The notes under the pieces: generated by a model
Seen by the model: the letters and a program-made list of their open reading frames with translations, nothing else
Database searches by the model: none
What the model was told of the DNA's origin: nothing
Shown: positions 1-16,639 of the stretch, piece after piece
Layout of the letters: every line of letters begins with the position of its first letter
How positions within the stretch are numbered: the first letter of the stretch is position 1
Program-made: the position numbers and the translations under genes
DNA from: Eucalyptus grandis
Taxonomy: Eukaryota; Streptophyta; Magnoliopsida; Myrtales; Myrtaceae
Assembly: GCF_016545825.1 (NCBI RefSeq)
Contig: NC_052612.1
Span: forward strand, 51,505,738 to 51,569,737
Reading direction: 5' to 3'
DNA length: 64,000 nucleotides

Positions 1-2268
1 GCAGGGCTCACAGCGCCTCGGTGACGGAGTTCGGGGCGATCGGCGACGGGAAGACGCTGAACACAAAGGCGTTCGAGGCGGCCATCGCCCATCTCAGCCG
101 GTACTCCGCCGTGGGCGGCGGCCTGCTCTACGTCCCCGCCGGGAGGTGGTTGACGGGGACATTCAACCTGACCAGCCACTTCACTCTCTACTTGCATAGG
201 CATGCTGTTCTTCTTGCTTCCCAGGTTTCTCTCTTTATTTGCTTTCTCTTTCCGACTTGTAGAGTTGTTTTCTTTTTCCATTTTTTGTTAATTTTCTCTG
301 GAGTTCGGAATGCCAGCTACATCTTCGTTTTCTCCGAACCCAAGGAGATAGGTTTCTTTGTTGGACGGACTGTCTCTTTTTTTTTCTTTTTTTTTTTTCT
401 TTTTTGGTATCTGTTACATGCTGTTTGGTTACATTGAGAGGAACAAGACAGTCATATAAAAGAACAGCATCCAAAGAAAATGGCTTCTTTTCTCTCATTT
501 TTGGGGGGACAGAGAAAACAAAAAAAGTGATCTGTTTGGCGTTGGTGCAATGCTTTTGGACAGCATGCGTAAGGCGGTAATAATTAGCTATGATACATGT
601 AATTATGTTTTTGAAAGCAAAAAGAGGACTGTGTCCGGAGGTTTTCTTTGATAAGCTTTCATCAAATGCTTGAAGGACATAAAAAATTGGCCGTTGTCCG
701 ATCCTTTGCCGTCATACGGCCATGGGAGGGAAGCACCGGGAGGGAGGTACATGAGCTTCATCTTCGGGACCAACCTCACCGACGTGATCATCACTGGTAC
801 CTTCGAAAAACCGGTCTTTAAAGCATCACTTGAACTTCCACATTTGGTTTGCATAACATAGATTTGGGAGGTTACACTTTGAGTTAACCCCGTTTGCTCA
901 TTTTCGGTTTCGCGCAGGGGACAATGGGAAGATCGATGGTCAGGGTGGCGTTTGGTGGAACAAATTCCACAAGGGCAGCTTGAAATACACCCGCCCTCAC
1001 CTGATCGAGATCCTGCACTCCCGCTCTATTCAGATCTCAAATTTGACTCTGCTCAACTCCCCATTTTGGACTGTCCATCCTGTTTACAGCAGGTTCTTTC
1101 CCAATTCCTTGTTGTTAACACCAACAGTTATGGTCCTCTAGGCTTTCCTTTTTCCCTTTTGGGTCATTTGCTGTTCTTTTCTTCAAGGAAACATAGATGA
1201 TCGAGCTTGTTTTCGTTTTAATTTCGAGTTGCAGTGACATTGTCATTCAAGGGGTAACGATCCTTGCTCCAGTCAAATCTCCCAACACCGATGGGATTGA
1301 CCCAGGTGATGTTTCTCTGCTAGAACTTCAAGCCATTAAATTAATTAGGAAGAGAATTGCAAAATCAAATTTATCGCTGGACCCATGAGTCCCATACCAA
1401 AGGCTTGAGCTCATTATTGGTGTTGGCATGCCGGCAAAAGTTAGTACCTGCTCTGTTTGAGGGGACGGCTAATAAATTTTCCTACTGTTGGTTGGTGAAT
1501 GTCCATCTACTTGCTTGCTGATGGTTTCTTTCAAGACCTAATTTCAATAGTATTTTATGGTGGCGTTCAGATTCTTGCACTAATACCAGGATTGAAGATG
1601 TACACATCGTCTCCGGCGATGACTGCGTGGCCGTAAAGAGCGGTTGGGATGAGTATGGCATCTCGTATGGAATGCCGACCAAACAGCTCGTGATCCGACG
1701 GCTCACGTGCATTTCCCCATACAGTGCTATGATTGCTCTCGGCAGTGAGATGTCTGGTGGAATCGAAGACGTCCGAGCCGAAGACATCACGGCCATCAAC
1801 ACGGAGTCTGGGGTCAGGATCAAGACGGCTATGGGCAGGGGAGGATATGTGAAGGATATTTATGTGAGGGGAATGAAGATGCACACCATGAAGTGGGCCT
1901 TTTGGATGGACGGCAATTATGGTTCTCACCCGGATCCCCACTACGACCCAAAGGCCCGACCCATAATCACCGGGATCAATTACCGGGATATTGTGGCCGA
2001 GAACGTGACTATGGTAGCTCAATTGAAGGGGATCCCTGGGAACCCGTTCACCGGAATTTGCATATCAAACGCGACCATCACAATGGCCCCCGAGTCCAAA
2101 AAGGAGCCATGGACATGCAGCGACATTCATGGGATCACGAGTGGGGTCACACCTCAACCTTGCGGCATGTTACCAGCGGAAACCACGACATGCCATTTTC
2201 CGGAGAGGAGTCTCCCGATCGAGGAAGTGAAGTTCAAGAAGTGCATATATAGGGGGAGCCATGCATGA
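1..2268 (+). CDS. Polygalacturonase-like glycoside hydrolase family 28 protein, 5' truncated by window
   Basis: Putative secreted pectin-degrading enzyme of the right-handed beta-helix GH28 family. Exons inferred from GT-AG sites and continuous reading frame: 1-224 (frame starts at base 3), 676-796, 918-1092, 1235-1305, 1571-2268; 428 residues are visible. The mature domain opens with VTEFGAIGDGKTLNTKAF. GH28 motifs seen are NTDGIDPDS (exon 4/5 junction), SGDDCVAVKSG and the RIK motif in SGVRIKT. Where classical polygalacturonases have GHG, this one has SPYSAMIALGSEMSGG. That is normal for the large plant clade of 'probable polygalacturonases', whose activity is less certain. The N-terminal signal peptide and start codon lie upstream of the window. 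The stop is TGA at 2266-2268. The gene converges on the MAP kinase gene with about 875 bases between the stops. Family assignment is firm; substrate is inferred. Confidence 0.93.
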
Positions 2269-3144
2269 TTTGCATGTGCAGCGTCCCGTAGGGCTAGTTG
2301 GTGTAAATTGCTAAGCCCAGATCACTGCATGCCAAAACGCATTATCTATGTTTGAATGAGAACCTGAGAAAATGGTTATGAACTATGATCGGCTCTTTTA
2401 AGGCACGAACATGTGGGTGATTGGTTTAGCTGAGTTTGTATATGCATATTCGCTATGAACATGCCCAAGAAGGTGCTGACTATAGTAGTTTCTCTTTTCA
2501 GAGAGAATGAGAATATCTGCGACTCACGATTATGCATACGAACGAGGGAAAAAAAGGACAAAACACAAGAAATGGCATGCTCATTGTAAGAGGGTTCGGA
2601 TCCTTAAAAGCTACCATCTAGATTCTAGAGGGCCCAACAGGGACCGCCTCTTCTATAAATTTAAACACAGAAATCCTATGTCTTGCTACTTGCTAAGACT
2701 TTGCATCGCATCAGACAAAACTAGAGTTGCTTCATTCTGCTAAACCTAAGCAAACTACAGACAACCAAACAGAGTTTCTAGGACGTTCACGAGCACCAAT
2801 AGAGGAAAAGTACCGGACAAGCAAAGTAGTGGCTTCAAACTTTGAGAATATGAATTGGCACAAAGAACAACAGGGGCACAAAGAACAACAGGGAACGCCT
2901 TGGCGTTGCAGCCCTATACAGCCAAACGAAGCCTCAAGAGTGAAGACCTTTTATCATCGGCTGAACAAGTTGAACATTACAAGCATACATAGCATCCAAG
3001 CTCAAAGAACTTTTGTCCAGCTGTGTAGAAAACTTCAAAACTAATTTCGCTATCTACAGCACACTTGTTTCATTTTTTGAATGAAACATCCAACCAGTTA
3101 AGTGTAGAACATTACTAAACAAAGCGACAACCTGTCGCTAATCC
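2269..3144. other. Convergent 3' region between polygalacturonase and MAP kinase genes
   Basis: No coding sequence supported; the short open frames show no family resemblance. It should hold the 3' UTRs of both neighbours. A short tandem duplication (units GCACAAAGAACAACAGGG, about 17-18 bases) lies near 2867-2901. Confidence 0.6.
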
Positions 3145-7216
<4,072 letters not shown>

Positions 7217-8394
7217 CGGAGGAGAGCGCGGAGGAGAGGGTCCGCTCCGGACGACCCGACCCGACCCGAATCGGGCCCGGATGGTGCTGGGGGAGGAGGA
7301 GGGGGCTCGGATCTTTCGTCGGAGGAGATGGAGCGAGCTCGAAACGGAAGGGAAGAGGAAGAGGGAAAGAAGCGTAAATTTTGCGAGGGAGTAGTCAAGA
7401 GAGTCCGTGTCGGGTAGGTGAGAAAAGTATACGTTTTCACATTTCTAATTTTTTATTTTTTATTTTTCCTCTTCTTTTCTGGGTTTCCTTTTTCGTTCCG
7501 GTTTTCGCTAAAAATTATTTGGAAATATTGGCAATAGTGGGGAGAGGAGAAGCACGTGTCTGACCTTTTGAACTGGAAAAGCGTGGAACAATCCGTGACG
7601 AAAATTGACTTCTCCCCTTGGCCCCCTTCTTCTTCTTTATTCCTTTTACTTTAATTTCTGGCGTAAATGTGGCGTCTTCTTTAAAGTACACATCTAAGCG
7701 GTAGATCTAACTCGAAAATAAAATAAAAAATTGAAATTAGAAAATACAAGCTCAATTCGCGAATGACCCGGATTGTGCGAGAAGACATTCTCGGACATTC
7801 TTTCGAATCTTTCTATTGACAAATATGAACCCAATAATTATGATTTTGTTGAATGTTTTACGCGGTTCTTTTCTCACTAAAAGTATGAATTTCGCTTTGG
7901 TTTCTGATTTGCTTAAATCGCATTGTGTGGACATGGCTACTTGGTGACGGAGCACCTCGACAGGGGAGGGAGGAATGGTCAAGACTCAAGACACGCTCTC
8001 CCCTTTGGTCATTGCTGGATTGTTTTGAAGTCAACGAGGCCCCACGCAATATCAAATCAATATACAGTTAGCTAAAAAAAGGAAGTGAATACGTAGGGAC
8101 GCACACCGTTCAATTGGGTGGCCCGATCGGATGGCAAAAGGCTTGGATTGGTAGCTTAAACTTATGTTTCGAATGACGGCATAACGTTTAATGTGGTGGG
8201 GATTGATAAGATGCGCGAGAGATGCATCCAACACGAAATTAGAATAGTATTTGGCGACTTGTACCCAGTTCCCACCGAGGCAGAGTTGCTGGCCGCACGC
8301 CTTTTTTGAAAGCGTGTTTTTGTCGAGATGCGAATCGTTTCGGATATATCACATCTTGAGAGTTACCATTTATGACGTTTCAGATGAGCAAAGA
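7217..8394. promoter_or_regulatory. MAP kinase 5' leader and promoter region
   Basis: Upstream flank of the minus-strand MAP kinase gene. The first 200 bases are GC-rich and open in several frames on both strands, which I take as GC bias in the leader, not genes. Beyond about 7440 the DNA is AT-rich. No certain TATA box or start site seen. Confidence 0.4.
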
Positions 8395-8800
8395 GCAGGA
8401 GTGTGCAGGGATGAGAATGGCGTACTGCTCGGTGGTTTTGCTCGCTCGGTTAAAGCGCAAACCCCCTTGCCTGTTGAAACCCTAGCTGAATGTGAAGGTC
8501 TGGAAATGGCAGCGAAGTGGAGGAAGGAAGAAGGGTCACGTGGGGGCCGAGCTGCTGTAGAGTCTGACTGCTCCACAGCAGTTCAGACGGGCCGGATAGA
8601 TCCTCCCCTTGGGAAGTCAACCACATAGTCCAGACAGGCCGGGTTGCGCTCAGTTCTATTCCTAGATTAAAATTGACTCATGGACCGAGAGAATTAAATA
8701 AAACCGCGGTTTGGGTTGCAAAAGCCCAACTCCACCAATCTCTACCTTGGAATTGGATCTCTCGTCCCCCTCAAATCTCTTTTGGATGTTTTTTGTTCCG
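8395..8800 (+). pseudogene. Degenerate RNase H-like (RVT_3 type) retroelement fragment
   Basis: The translation from about 8395 reads GVCRDENGVLLGGFARSVKA, then TPLPVETLAECEGLEMAAKW and AVESDCSTAVQTG. This is the pattern of the plant RNase H domain found at the end of LINE-type reverse transcriptases and in many solitary copies: start of the first strand, conserved glutamate helix, then the ESD strand. The frame stops at 8626-8628. In another frame, around 8690-8760, the family's C-terminal signature continues (RELNKTAVWVAKAQL, then PWNWISRPPQIS), so at least one frameshift separates the parts. No start codon context, no reverse transcriptase and no element ends were found. It is best read as a dead fragment between the MAP kinase promoter and the next gene. 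Confidence 0.7.
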
Positions 8801-10129
8801 AAGCCCATTTGGTTGTTCCTCTAATTTTACTACTTGAAATGAGATGAGAAATCTTTTGATAAAAAGAAAAAAAAAAAAGATGAGCAAAGAGCAGAGACGG
8901 AATCCTGTGCCTTCGATAATCCTCACCGTTTTTCATTTCCGGTTGAGGAAGAAGAGAATCGGCCATTGGAGAATTGAGATCCGCAAGATACAACGAGTGA
9001 ATGGAGCTGGCCTTATTTGGTACAAAGCAATCGACCAGAGAATGTGGCTTTCTTGAAGATACCAACCTCCATAGGGGCTGAGAAATCTCAGTCGAATGTA
9101 CGTGCAAGGAAGCGCAAGAAAAGACCTGAACGTTAGAACTTGACTACTTTGACAGCATCAATTATTGGATGACATGAAGCTTTTAGGGTGGTTCATATCC
9201 AAACTCAACTGCTCCATCGGTTGACACATCAGCCTGCACAGCGCACAGCCTGACACACTAAAATACATCATTCACCAACTAGTAGAAACAAGTCAACTTA
9301 CTATCATATTGGAGAGGATGGCTTCAACCCATCCCAAGTCCAAACATCCTCGCACTGACTTCTGTCTTTCCCCGAGTCTAGTGAAAGACATGAAGTATGA
9401 ACTACTTCAGGGCTTGATTTTTGTAAACAGCTTCTAGTAGTCAATGTCCATGATGATGTAACACAGCAAAACTGCTTCGCAACACAGTCAGAACTCACAA
9501 AGAATATCAGAATTTTTTTGCATTCGATATCTGGTATTCTTGTCATTATGGTCGTGTAGTGTAGTACATATAGGACATTGAAAATATTAGTCAAGCAGCT
9601 TGAATGGTTATAACCTTTCAAGATATGGCTAGTTATCAATAACTTCTGATCAGGGTGAAGTAGGAATGGAAGGGGAAGGAAAGGCACGGCCTCTGTCATC
9701 TATTGTTCCAATCTACTTGAAAATTCACGAGAATTCACTTGATGGGATTCTGCATGGCACTTGCACGTTTAAACCACCGCGCTCCTACAAAACTACAGAA
9801 TACTAGTCTACATCATTCTATGCAAGTATAACGGAAGCAAGATGTAATGTGAGAGAGAGGGAGATCAAATCCTGAAAACAATCCACGGGCCAAACAAGCT
9901 TATAACATTGCAAACGACCGAATCAAATTCAAGAAGTTTCTTATTGTATATACTATATACTGCCACTGAATAATCTTTAAGGACTTGAAAAATCAAAGTT
10001 TTGTGATAATGAGAGATCATAGACAATCAATTTGCATAGCCTGATCTCATTCATTCTGCCAACTTTTTTCCTTGCTTCAGTTTCTCATTTCCATCATATA
10101 GCTTCCTATAGTAAAGTAAATCAATTCCT
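8801..10129. other. Intergenic region and probable 3' UTR of the NTF2-like gene
   Basis: No supported gene. A 131-codon minus-strand open frame at 9304-9699 has no recognisable family pattern and is probably 3' flank of the gene ending at 10130. The rest is AT-rich without clear repeats. Confidence 0.5.
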
Positions 10130-12220
10130 TCACTCACCTGATTTCTTTTCCCATGCCCATCGGCTAGGCTTAAAAATTTGCTTCAATAGCACCATTTTGG
10201 GAACCTTCCAGTGCTCCACATGTCTGACAAAGTCGCATGTTAAAAAGTTGCTAAACGACAGGAAGCCGGCACAATGAAAAGAGTAATTCTCCCCATAAAA
10301 TGTTACCTGCATACTTTTCCAGACTGCGCATTGTAAAAGTATTCTGTGTATCCAGTTGCTGCAATATAATACATTCACACGAGTATCATATAAACTGAAT
10401 GCAGGTAGCAGATATTTCATTCCTGCATAACATGAATCAATATGTACCAGAGAGAATGGGCCTCCAAGGGAAGGACAAGATGCAACTAAAGCGCCAGTGT
10501 CCAACTCCCTTGTCCTGGGATCACCAAACGCAAATAAAGTTATCATTCGAACTTCTGGAGAGGACGAAGAACAAGACATTGCGAAGATGTAAGCTCAGAA
10601 ATTTGAGGAGTCACTATGGCTGAAGGGTGATTAATCGTCTCAGAAAGGCGACCTCGAAATCTTCCCACTTCATAAGCTTCATATTTGATTTCTCAATAAG
10701 CGAACCAAAATTGGTACAATTCCTTTTGAAGCGACGAAGCCCTCTGAAGGAACCAGCTGGATCAGCAAATTCGCAATCCTCTTCATAAGCATGGAGCGTT
10801 AGGTTTCCTAATAAATGCAGAAGGCATGTAAGCATGACCATAGAATCTTAAATTATGCAGATATAGAATATGAAAAAGACTGTTTGAAAAATTGAATTTA
10901 AAGAGAATAAATACACCATGAACACTGGGACTTGAAACATGCCGCTGTACCATCCTGAATCCTACTTTTCTCATGTAATCGACACCTCAGCTGTTTCCCT
11001 CATTACAATCAGATTCAACAAGCATCACTGATATGAGTACCTCCATTATTCTGGATGCATGACATCTCTTCGCCTATATCAGACATGAGCAATTGCACCC
11101 GTTGAGGGCTGAACTGCTGGGAATTCTGATTGTCTTTCCTGTTACTAGGGATTCAGTGGGTAGTATACATTTGGTTGCGCTTTCAAAACTGAAGACTGGG
11201 CAACGAGGGCTCTTGTGCAATGAAAATTAAACACCAGAAACAGAGGACTATCTTAGTCTTCTGGAATGACTTGGGATAGAGAACAGAAAGATGATCATTA
11301 AAGTCAACCAAAACATAGAAGAAAAAGAAATAATCCATGGCATTTCCTGCTAGTTGTGCCAGAGTGGAAAGAGAAGTATAAATTCACACACCCAACGTGT
11401 CTAGAGCACTCTTCCGCAAGGTTCATAAGCACGTGAAATTTGCAAAGGGCGAGCCCAGTTCTTCGATCACTAAACGTCAGACTTTAGAAGTTAGACCTAA
11501 GTTGGTTTTATAACCACTATTTCCTTCAGAGGCATTACAACATGTGCAATGTGCATTGCCATTGGAAGTTTGCCATGAAAACCTCAGCTGAGACTAAAAG
11601 AAATCGAGCCTACGAGGCCACTTTAGTCGTTGCCCAATAGCTTAGGCTTATAAAATAGCAGGGCAGACACTCAATTCAACACGCGAATTGAGACAATCCC
11701 CGTCCATTCTTGTCGTCGTAGAAAAAATGTTGAAGGTGACTACTCGTGGGCACGACTAATCGCAAGCAAACTTAGGTAGACGTTTTTCTATCATCCTAGA
11801 TGTGAACGATATGGCGAAATCATCTACGAATAGGCCAGAGAAGAATCAAGCACCTGTGACGAAGTAGGACCTCTGGTAGTCCTCCTTGATGGTCTCAACC
11901 ACCGCGCTCCGGTCAAAAGCTCCCGCTCCATCCCCGGCGAGCCCGAACTCCCTCGCCGGAGCCTCGGCGCTCGCCGGCGGCCGGAAGAGCGAGGCGGCGA
12001 TGCCGAGGAGCTCGGAGCCGTACCATGCCGCCTTGAGCAGCGGGTTCTCGGGTTCGGGCTCGGGCTCGGGCTTGGCTTCCGCGGACGAGCCGCGGGTCGG
12101 ATTCTCTCCGAAGCATCGCAACCTCTCGATCCTGGGGTGGCTCGCCGGGAATGGAGAGGCGAATTTGTGGCCGGAGCTGCGGCGGGGAGTGGTGGGAGCG
12201 AAAGGCAGGATCGCTGCCAT
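10130..12220 (-). CDS. Plastid-targeted NTF2-like (DUF2358-type) protein
   Basis: Five exons on the minus strand, in coding order: 11854-12220, 10653-10807, 10448-10514, 10307-10358, 10130-10223. All phases agree and give 244 residues. The N terminus (MAAILPFAPTTPRRSSGHKF) is rich in Ser, Arg and Pro and acidic-poor, as in a chloroplast transit peptide; a Pro-Glu repeat (KPEPEPEPENP) follows at about 50-60. From about residue 107 comes the conserved cone-fold domain: VVETIKEDYQRSYFVTG, LTLHAYEEDCEFADPAGSF, RGLRRFKRNCTNFGS, HWRFSCILSFPWRPIL, then VCRHVEHWKVPKM. The pattern matches plant nuclear transport factor 2-like proteins (as I recall, the Arabidopsis At2g46100 type). Molecular function is unknown; NTF2-like folds bind small ligands or proteins. 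The start is the ATG that opens the transit peptide; longer in-frame extensions upstream look non-coding. Confidence 0.85.
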
Positions 12221-13027
12221 TAGCGAGGGAGATTTTTTTTTCCCGCGGTTTCTCGAGAACCGCAAAAAATGGGGTTTCGCTCCGAGCGGTGGTGGCCACG
12301 AAACTGGGTGCCTTTCCCGGATCATTGGTCCCACTGGGTAGAGTCTCGTTCGATAACGGACCATTCCAGTCGGACGTTGCCATGTGGCGGACCCCGTGTG
12401 TCGTACGGGACGTGATTCGCGTTTCTTTGCTTTTAACCTTGCTTTCCTTAACGGGACCTGTCTCCACGGAAACATCCCATAAAATTGGAACGATTTGTGC
12501 AGGGATGACATGCACAAATCTAGAAATAGTCCAGATATGTGCTAAAATTGTTTCATCTAAACTCTAGAATGTAAAATTCTGAGGGAAAAAAAAGTTTGGA
12601 AATAAAACGTATAAATATCGATACGTTAAAATAAGAAACTCATCTAATTTAAGCTCTGAGTTATCGAATTACCGCTAAAAGCTCATATTGGAAGCTTGCT
12701 CCTATTGATTATACATGTGTTTCACTCAATGTTTAGAACCAGCATGTCTCACAAGTATTCTCTAATTCTAAACATTATGTGAAGTTGTCATGTAGCAGAC
12801 CCAGTGTGTCGTGCGGGACATGTTTAATGTTTCATGTTTCTTTCTTTAACCTTAACATGAAAATAGGAGTTTACGTTTTAGGTATCAATCAATTTTAAGG
12901 AAACTTCCAATTGGATCTTGAGCTTCGCCGTCCATGGAACTTAGTTGGAAATTGTATGCGAGTATCACGTGGATTATTTGATTTATTTGCCATTGTCATG
13001 CTCAATGTATGCATATCATCATGATCT
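12221..13027. other. Upstream flank of the NTF2-like gene
   Basis: GC-rich to about 12450, then AT-rich. The two long open frames over 11886-12567 on the plus strand are shadows of exon 1. No other gene or clear element seen. Confidence 0.4.
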
Positions 13028-13500
13028 TGAGGTTGGAAAAATAGTCAAAAAAATCATAAACTTATTGTGCTTTTATCAATTTAATTAAGTACTACATATT
13101 TTTGCATTTTGCTAATTAAATCCATCTGACTAATTTTGGACATAAATCACTAATGTAGATGCTAATCGTTTTACATGGCTTGACTCAACATCAATGTGCA
13201 TTTTTTAAAAAATATTCAATTTTTTTTTCTTTTCTTATTTTTTTCTTCCACTCTTTCTTTAATCAAAATTTATAAATTTATAAAAAAATATTTAAATATC
13301 AATAAAAATTATCTATGTTAACACCTCTATGTTGACACCAGCTGCTTTAACTAGCAACCATATTAGCAATTTTCGACCAAGATTGCCTAAATGGATTTAA
13401 ATAGTAAAACATGAAAATGTTTATGACTTAATTAATATGATTAAGATGGTTTAAGACCGAATTAACATAAGCATAATAAGCCAAACTTTTTTTATCATTT
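13028..13500. repeat. Degenerate copy of long-TIR miniature element, family 1, without GC core
   Basis: The left arm (AGTCAAAAAAATCATAAACT, then ATTTTGGACATAAATCACTA) and an inverted counterpart on the right match the arms of the elements at 33.7, 43.6, 49.6 and 53.1 kb. The GC-rich core found in those copies is absent here; only AT-rich DNA lies between the arms. Ends are approximate. Confidence 0.5.
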
Positions 13501-13576
13501 TTTCTTTCGAGACTTGATTGTGACTTTTTAAAATCTTAAGTTTTTGATTGACCAAGATAAAATCTTGAAGTCCTTA

Positions 13577-14234
13577 AGGGCCTGTTTGTATGTATTCTGG
13601 CCCATGTTTATGAACATAATTCCTGGTTTTTTTTGTTATCGGAACAAAAAAGAAGTAAATGCGCTTATTTGGGTTTTTGTTCAAAATCTATTTTTTGTTC
13701 CTGGGAACAAATTTAGAACAAAAAAAAAAAAAAAACTTTTTATTGTTTTTGGAACACTTTCGATAAACAATTTTTCTCTCTCCTCGTTTTTTTTCTTCTC
13801 TTTCTTTTCTTCTTTCTTTCTTCTTTGGTCGATAGCCAACCTCGGCCATGGTTGGCAACCGACCGTCGAGGGCCAACGATCTCGCCAGAGCGTCGTCGGC
13901 CCTTGGCGAGGCTCAACCTTGCCTTGGGTAGGCGAGCTCGAGCTCATTGTGGCCGGGTGAGGCCGCCAACTCTCGTCGGGCCGATTGCCGGCTATGGCCG
14001 AGGCCGACGACCGGCCAAAAATGAAGGAAAAAAAAAAAAAATTAAAAATTAAAAATTAAAAGAAACAAAAAAATTATATAAATTTACCAAACGTGTTTTC
14101 GTTCTTTTTTTATTTCATGAACAAATTTACCAAACTCGTTATTCCGTTAAAAATTGTTCTCCAGATTTTTTTTTTTTTTTCTATTTATATTCACTTTAAC
14201 AATTTTTTAACAGAAACGTTACCAAACACACTTT
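13577..14234. repeat. Long-TIR miniature element, family 2, with GC-rich core
   Basis: The left end GGGCCTGTTTGTATG and the right end AACGTTACCAAACACACTTT are imperfect inverted repeats. Between them lie T-rich DNA, a GC-rich core (about 13830-14020, with mirrored ends such as GGTCGATAGCC and CGACGACCGGCC) and A-rich DNA. Related to the copy at 42.3-42.95 kb (GGAACAAAAA motifs in both). Non-coding; the open frames in the core are composition artefacts. Confidence 0.6.
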
Positions 14235-14239
14235 AATTG

Positions 14240-16600
14240 ATTGAAAATTAAGACTCTAGTATTTTTTTTTTCTTACCTATTTCTTATTCTCGACTTACTC
14301 CGAAGTTTTATCCAAAAAGTTCATGCAACAGGCCTCTAGTTCTTTGGGGTAATAAGATGAAGAATGTTTGTCGAATTATAATCTAAAATCACGATCCATC
14401 ACGAGAGGAAGAATGATCTTTTTCTTTTTCTTGTTTTCTCTCTTTTTTATGTGAAAAGGTCGTGATGCGGGATGGGATAGGGTTGACCCGATGTATCCTC
14501 GATTGCCCCGTGAAAGAGAGACGTCCTTGGCCTGACTCCTATCCTCAATTCATTGAATTTTGGGGTTGGATCTTCTCGTTCGGGCAGATCGAGTGGAGAA
14601 CATTCACCGGGATAGGTCACATTGGCATCCCTGGCGTCATGAAAGCAATGCGACCTTGTCATAGCCTCCCTAATCACATGGCCCTGTAGCTATCTAGCTG
14701 TAACAGGACAGGAGGCCACTGAGATGGAGCGTGATCAGTCGATGTCGCAAGAGGATGGAAACTCGATGCCATGCGTAGAAAAGTCTCGAGATGATTAGAA
14801 TTTATTCAAAGTGATTTTTATTTTTATTTTGACTTTTTACTTTTCTTGAATTTTGTAACGCTCGCATTATGACTTTTTAAGTTTTGAGAACCTAAAACTT
14901 TTACGACATTTCTGTCTCACCTATTTCTGTAAGCTCAGTTTGATTTTTGACATTATGGGATGATTATTATTGTCCCTAATTGGATTGGCTACGTCTGCCC
15001 ACGATCCATCCAATTAGCAAGCTCCCTCTCTCTCTCTCTATAATAGCAAATTTTTGAATTGTCGAGCACGACCCGACAACTAATCCCAAGGAGCAGTTTT
15101 AAAACCCTAGTAGTCGGGTGTGATGTCGTTGCAGCACCTTTTTCTAGTGTTATTGCCATTATAAACGTCATTATAAGTCATTTCCGCTTCACAATAACAT
15201 ACTTGTTTCATTATGTCTAATGGACCTCCTAGCTAAAATAGCAACGGATAACGAGACTCCTCATATATTTCAAAATTAGGTAAGTCTTTCACGATACTTC
15301 AATCGAATTCATTAGATAATTTTCAATAAAATAAAAGTCTAGGTAATGTCTATCTATAACGATATGTCGACATATGCTTATTTATAACCATTTTAATATG
15401 AGAACTTTTTAGATATTTTGGATGCACCACTTTATTGTCCTTTGCAAAATATATTATGACTCATCTATCCAAAATGTATGTCATGATTAACTTCGATGGC
15501 CATTTCATTTTCTTGTAGGCATTGAGTAGTTTCTACCTTTCTTGACTTATCGAATATACTTAGATGTTCATAACGACATTGGCATGTGATGCCATGTGTT
15601 GAATTGTGAGATGATAAAGATATTATCCTAACCCCATGTCATGAAATAGATGTTGCGAGTTTAATATTTGAGAAGTGTGGCCATCTCTTAATGAAGTATG
15701 CATGATTTGCACTTTATAATATTATAATGATACAAGGAGAATCAAACTAATTAAAAATTGACACTCTCGAAAGTTTGATTAGTTTGAATATGCCTTCCTT
15801 TTGCATTAGCATCATAGCTTTGATTAGAAGTAATTCATGAATAGCTTTGGCTTGAATTGCTGATTACTCGAGATTGGTACGATTTGAAATGGAGCTCGAG
15901 CTTACGAATTTTTAGTTCGATAGGCTTGCAAGTCTAATGGAGCTTCAATTATTTCATTAAAATAAATTATTATTTAAAAGTCGACACCTATATCCTTTAT
16001 ATTACATATTAAACATACTATTCAAGGTTTTTTTTCGAGGCATTTAATAAATTAATTGTAGTTGTGTTGAGAGAAATTGAGCTCAAGCTAGGGGTCGAGT
16101 TTCAAACACCAAACACTCAAGTCAAGCTCAAATTTAGCATATATTTGGCTCAAAGAGTCCTAAATGTAGGTTCCGTTTATTTTATGAAAAATAAATGAGT
16201 TGGAAAGCATTATCATAAAAATAATAATTTATATGGCTTGAAATAATTAAGTTAGTGAATAATATTTTCGTTATGGATAATATTTATATCAAAAAAATTT
16301 CATGTATGATAAAAGTATACTTGGCTCATTTACTTTTATAAGCGGTATAAATAATTACTTTTAGAAAGATATTTTTTAAATGATTATTTTTTGCGAGTAA
16401 CGATGAAATTACTTTCTTCCTGAGTAGCCGCGGGAAAGAAACTAAAATTTGGATGTTCATTTTGGCCATTAAATCCAGAGAAACAACTAAAGATAAATAT
16501 CTTCGACTGAGTCAGAAACTCGCGCCCCCCACGCGCCTCGCGCCGAGAAGAGGAAAGCGTCCGAAATCTCTCTTCCATCGCGCGAATCATGCCCCCGCTC
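14240..16600. other. Intergenic AT-rich region
   Basis: No gene supported. It contains a short CT run at about 15024-15040. A possible half element of family 3 lies at about 16170-16365 (TTCCGTTTATTTTATGAAAA at its left edge). A 75-codon open frame at 14462-14689 has no recognisable pattern. Confidence 0.4.
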
Positions 16601-16639
16601 CCTTCCCGCCCGGCGCGTCGAGGAGGGGCGTTCATCGCA

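Noticed and set aside
9304..9699. 131-codon minus-strand open frame
   Set aside because: No family pattern and no conserved splice partner; it lies just past the end of the NTF2-like gene and is probably 3' flank.
11886..12567. Long plus-strand and second minus-strand open frames over the NTF2-like exon 1
   Set aside because: They are shadows of a GC-rich exon whose real frame is fixed by phase and conserved residues.
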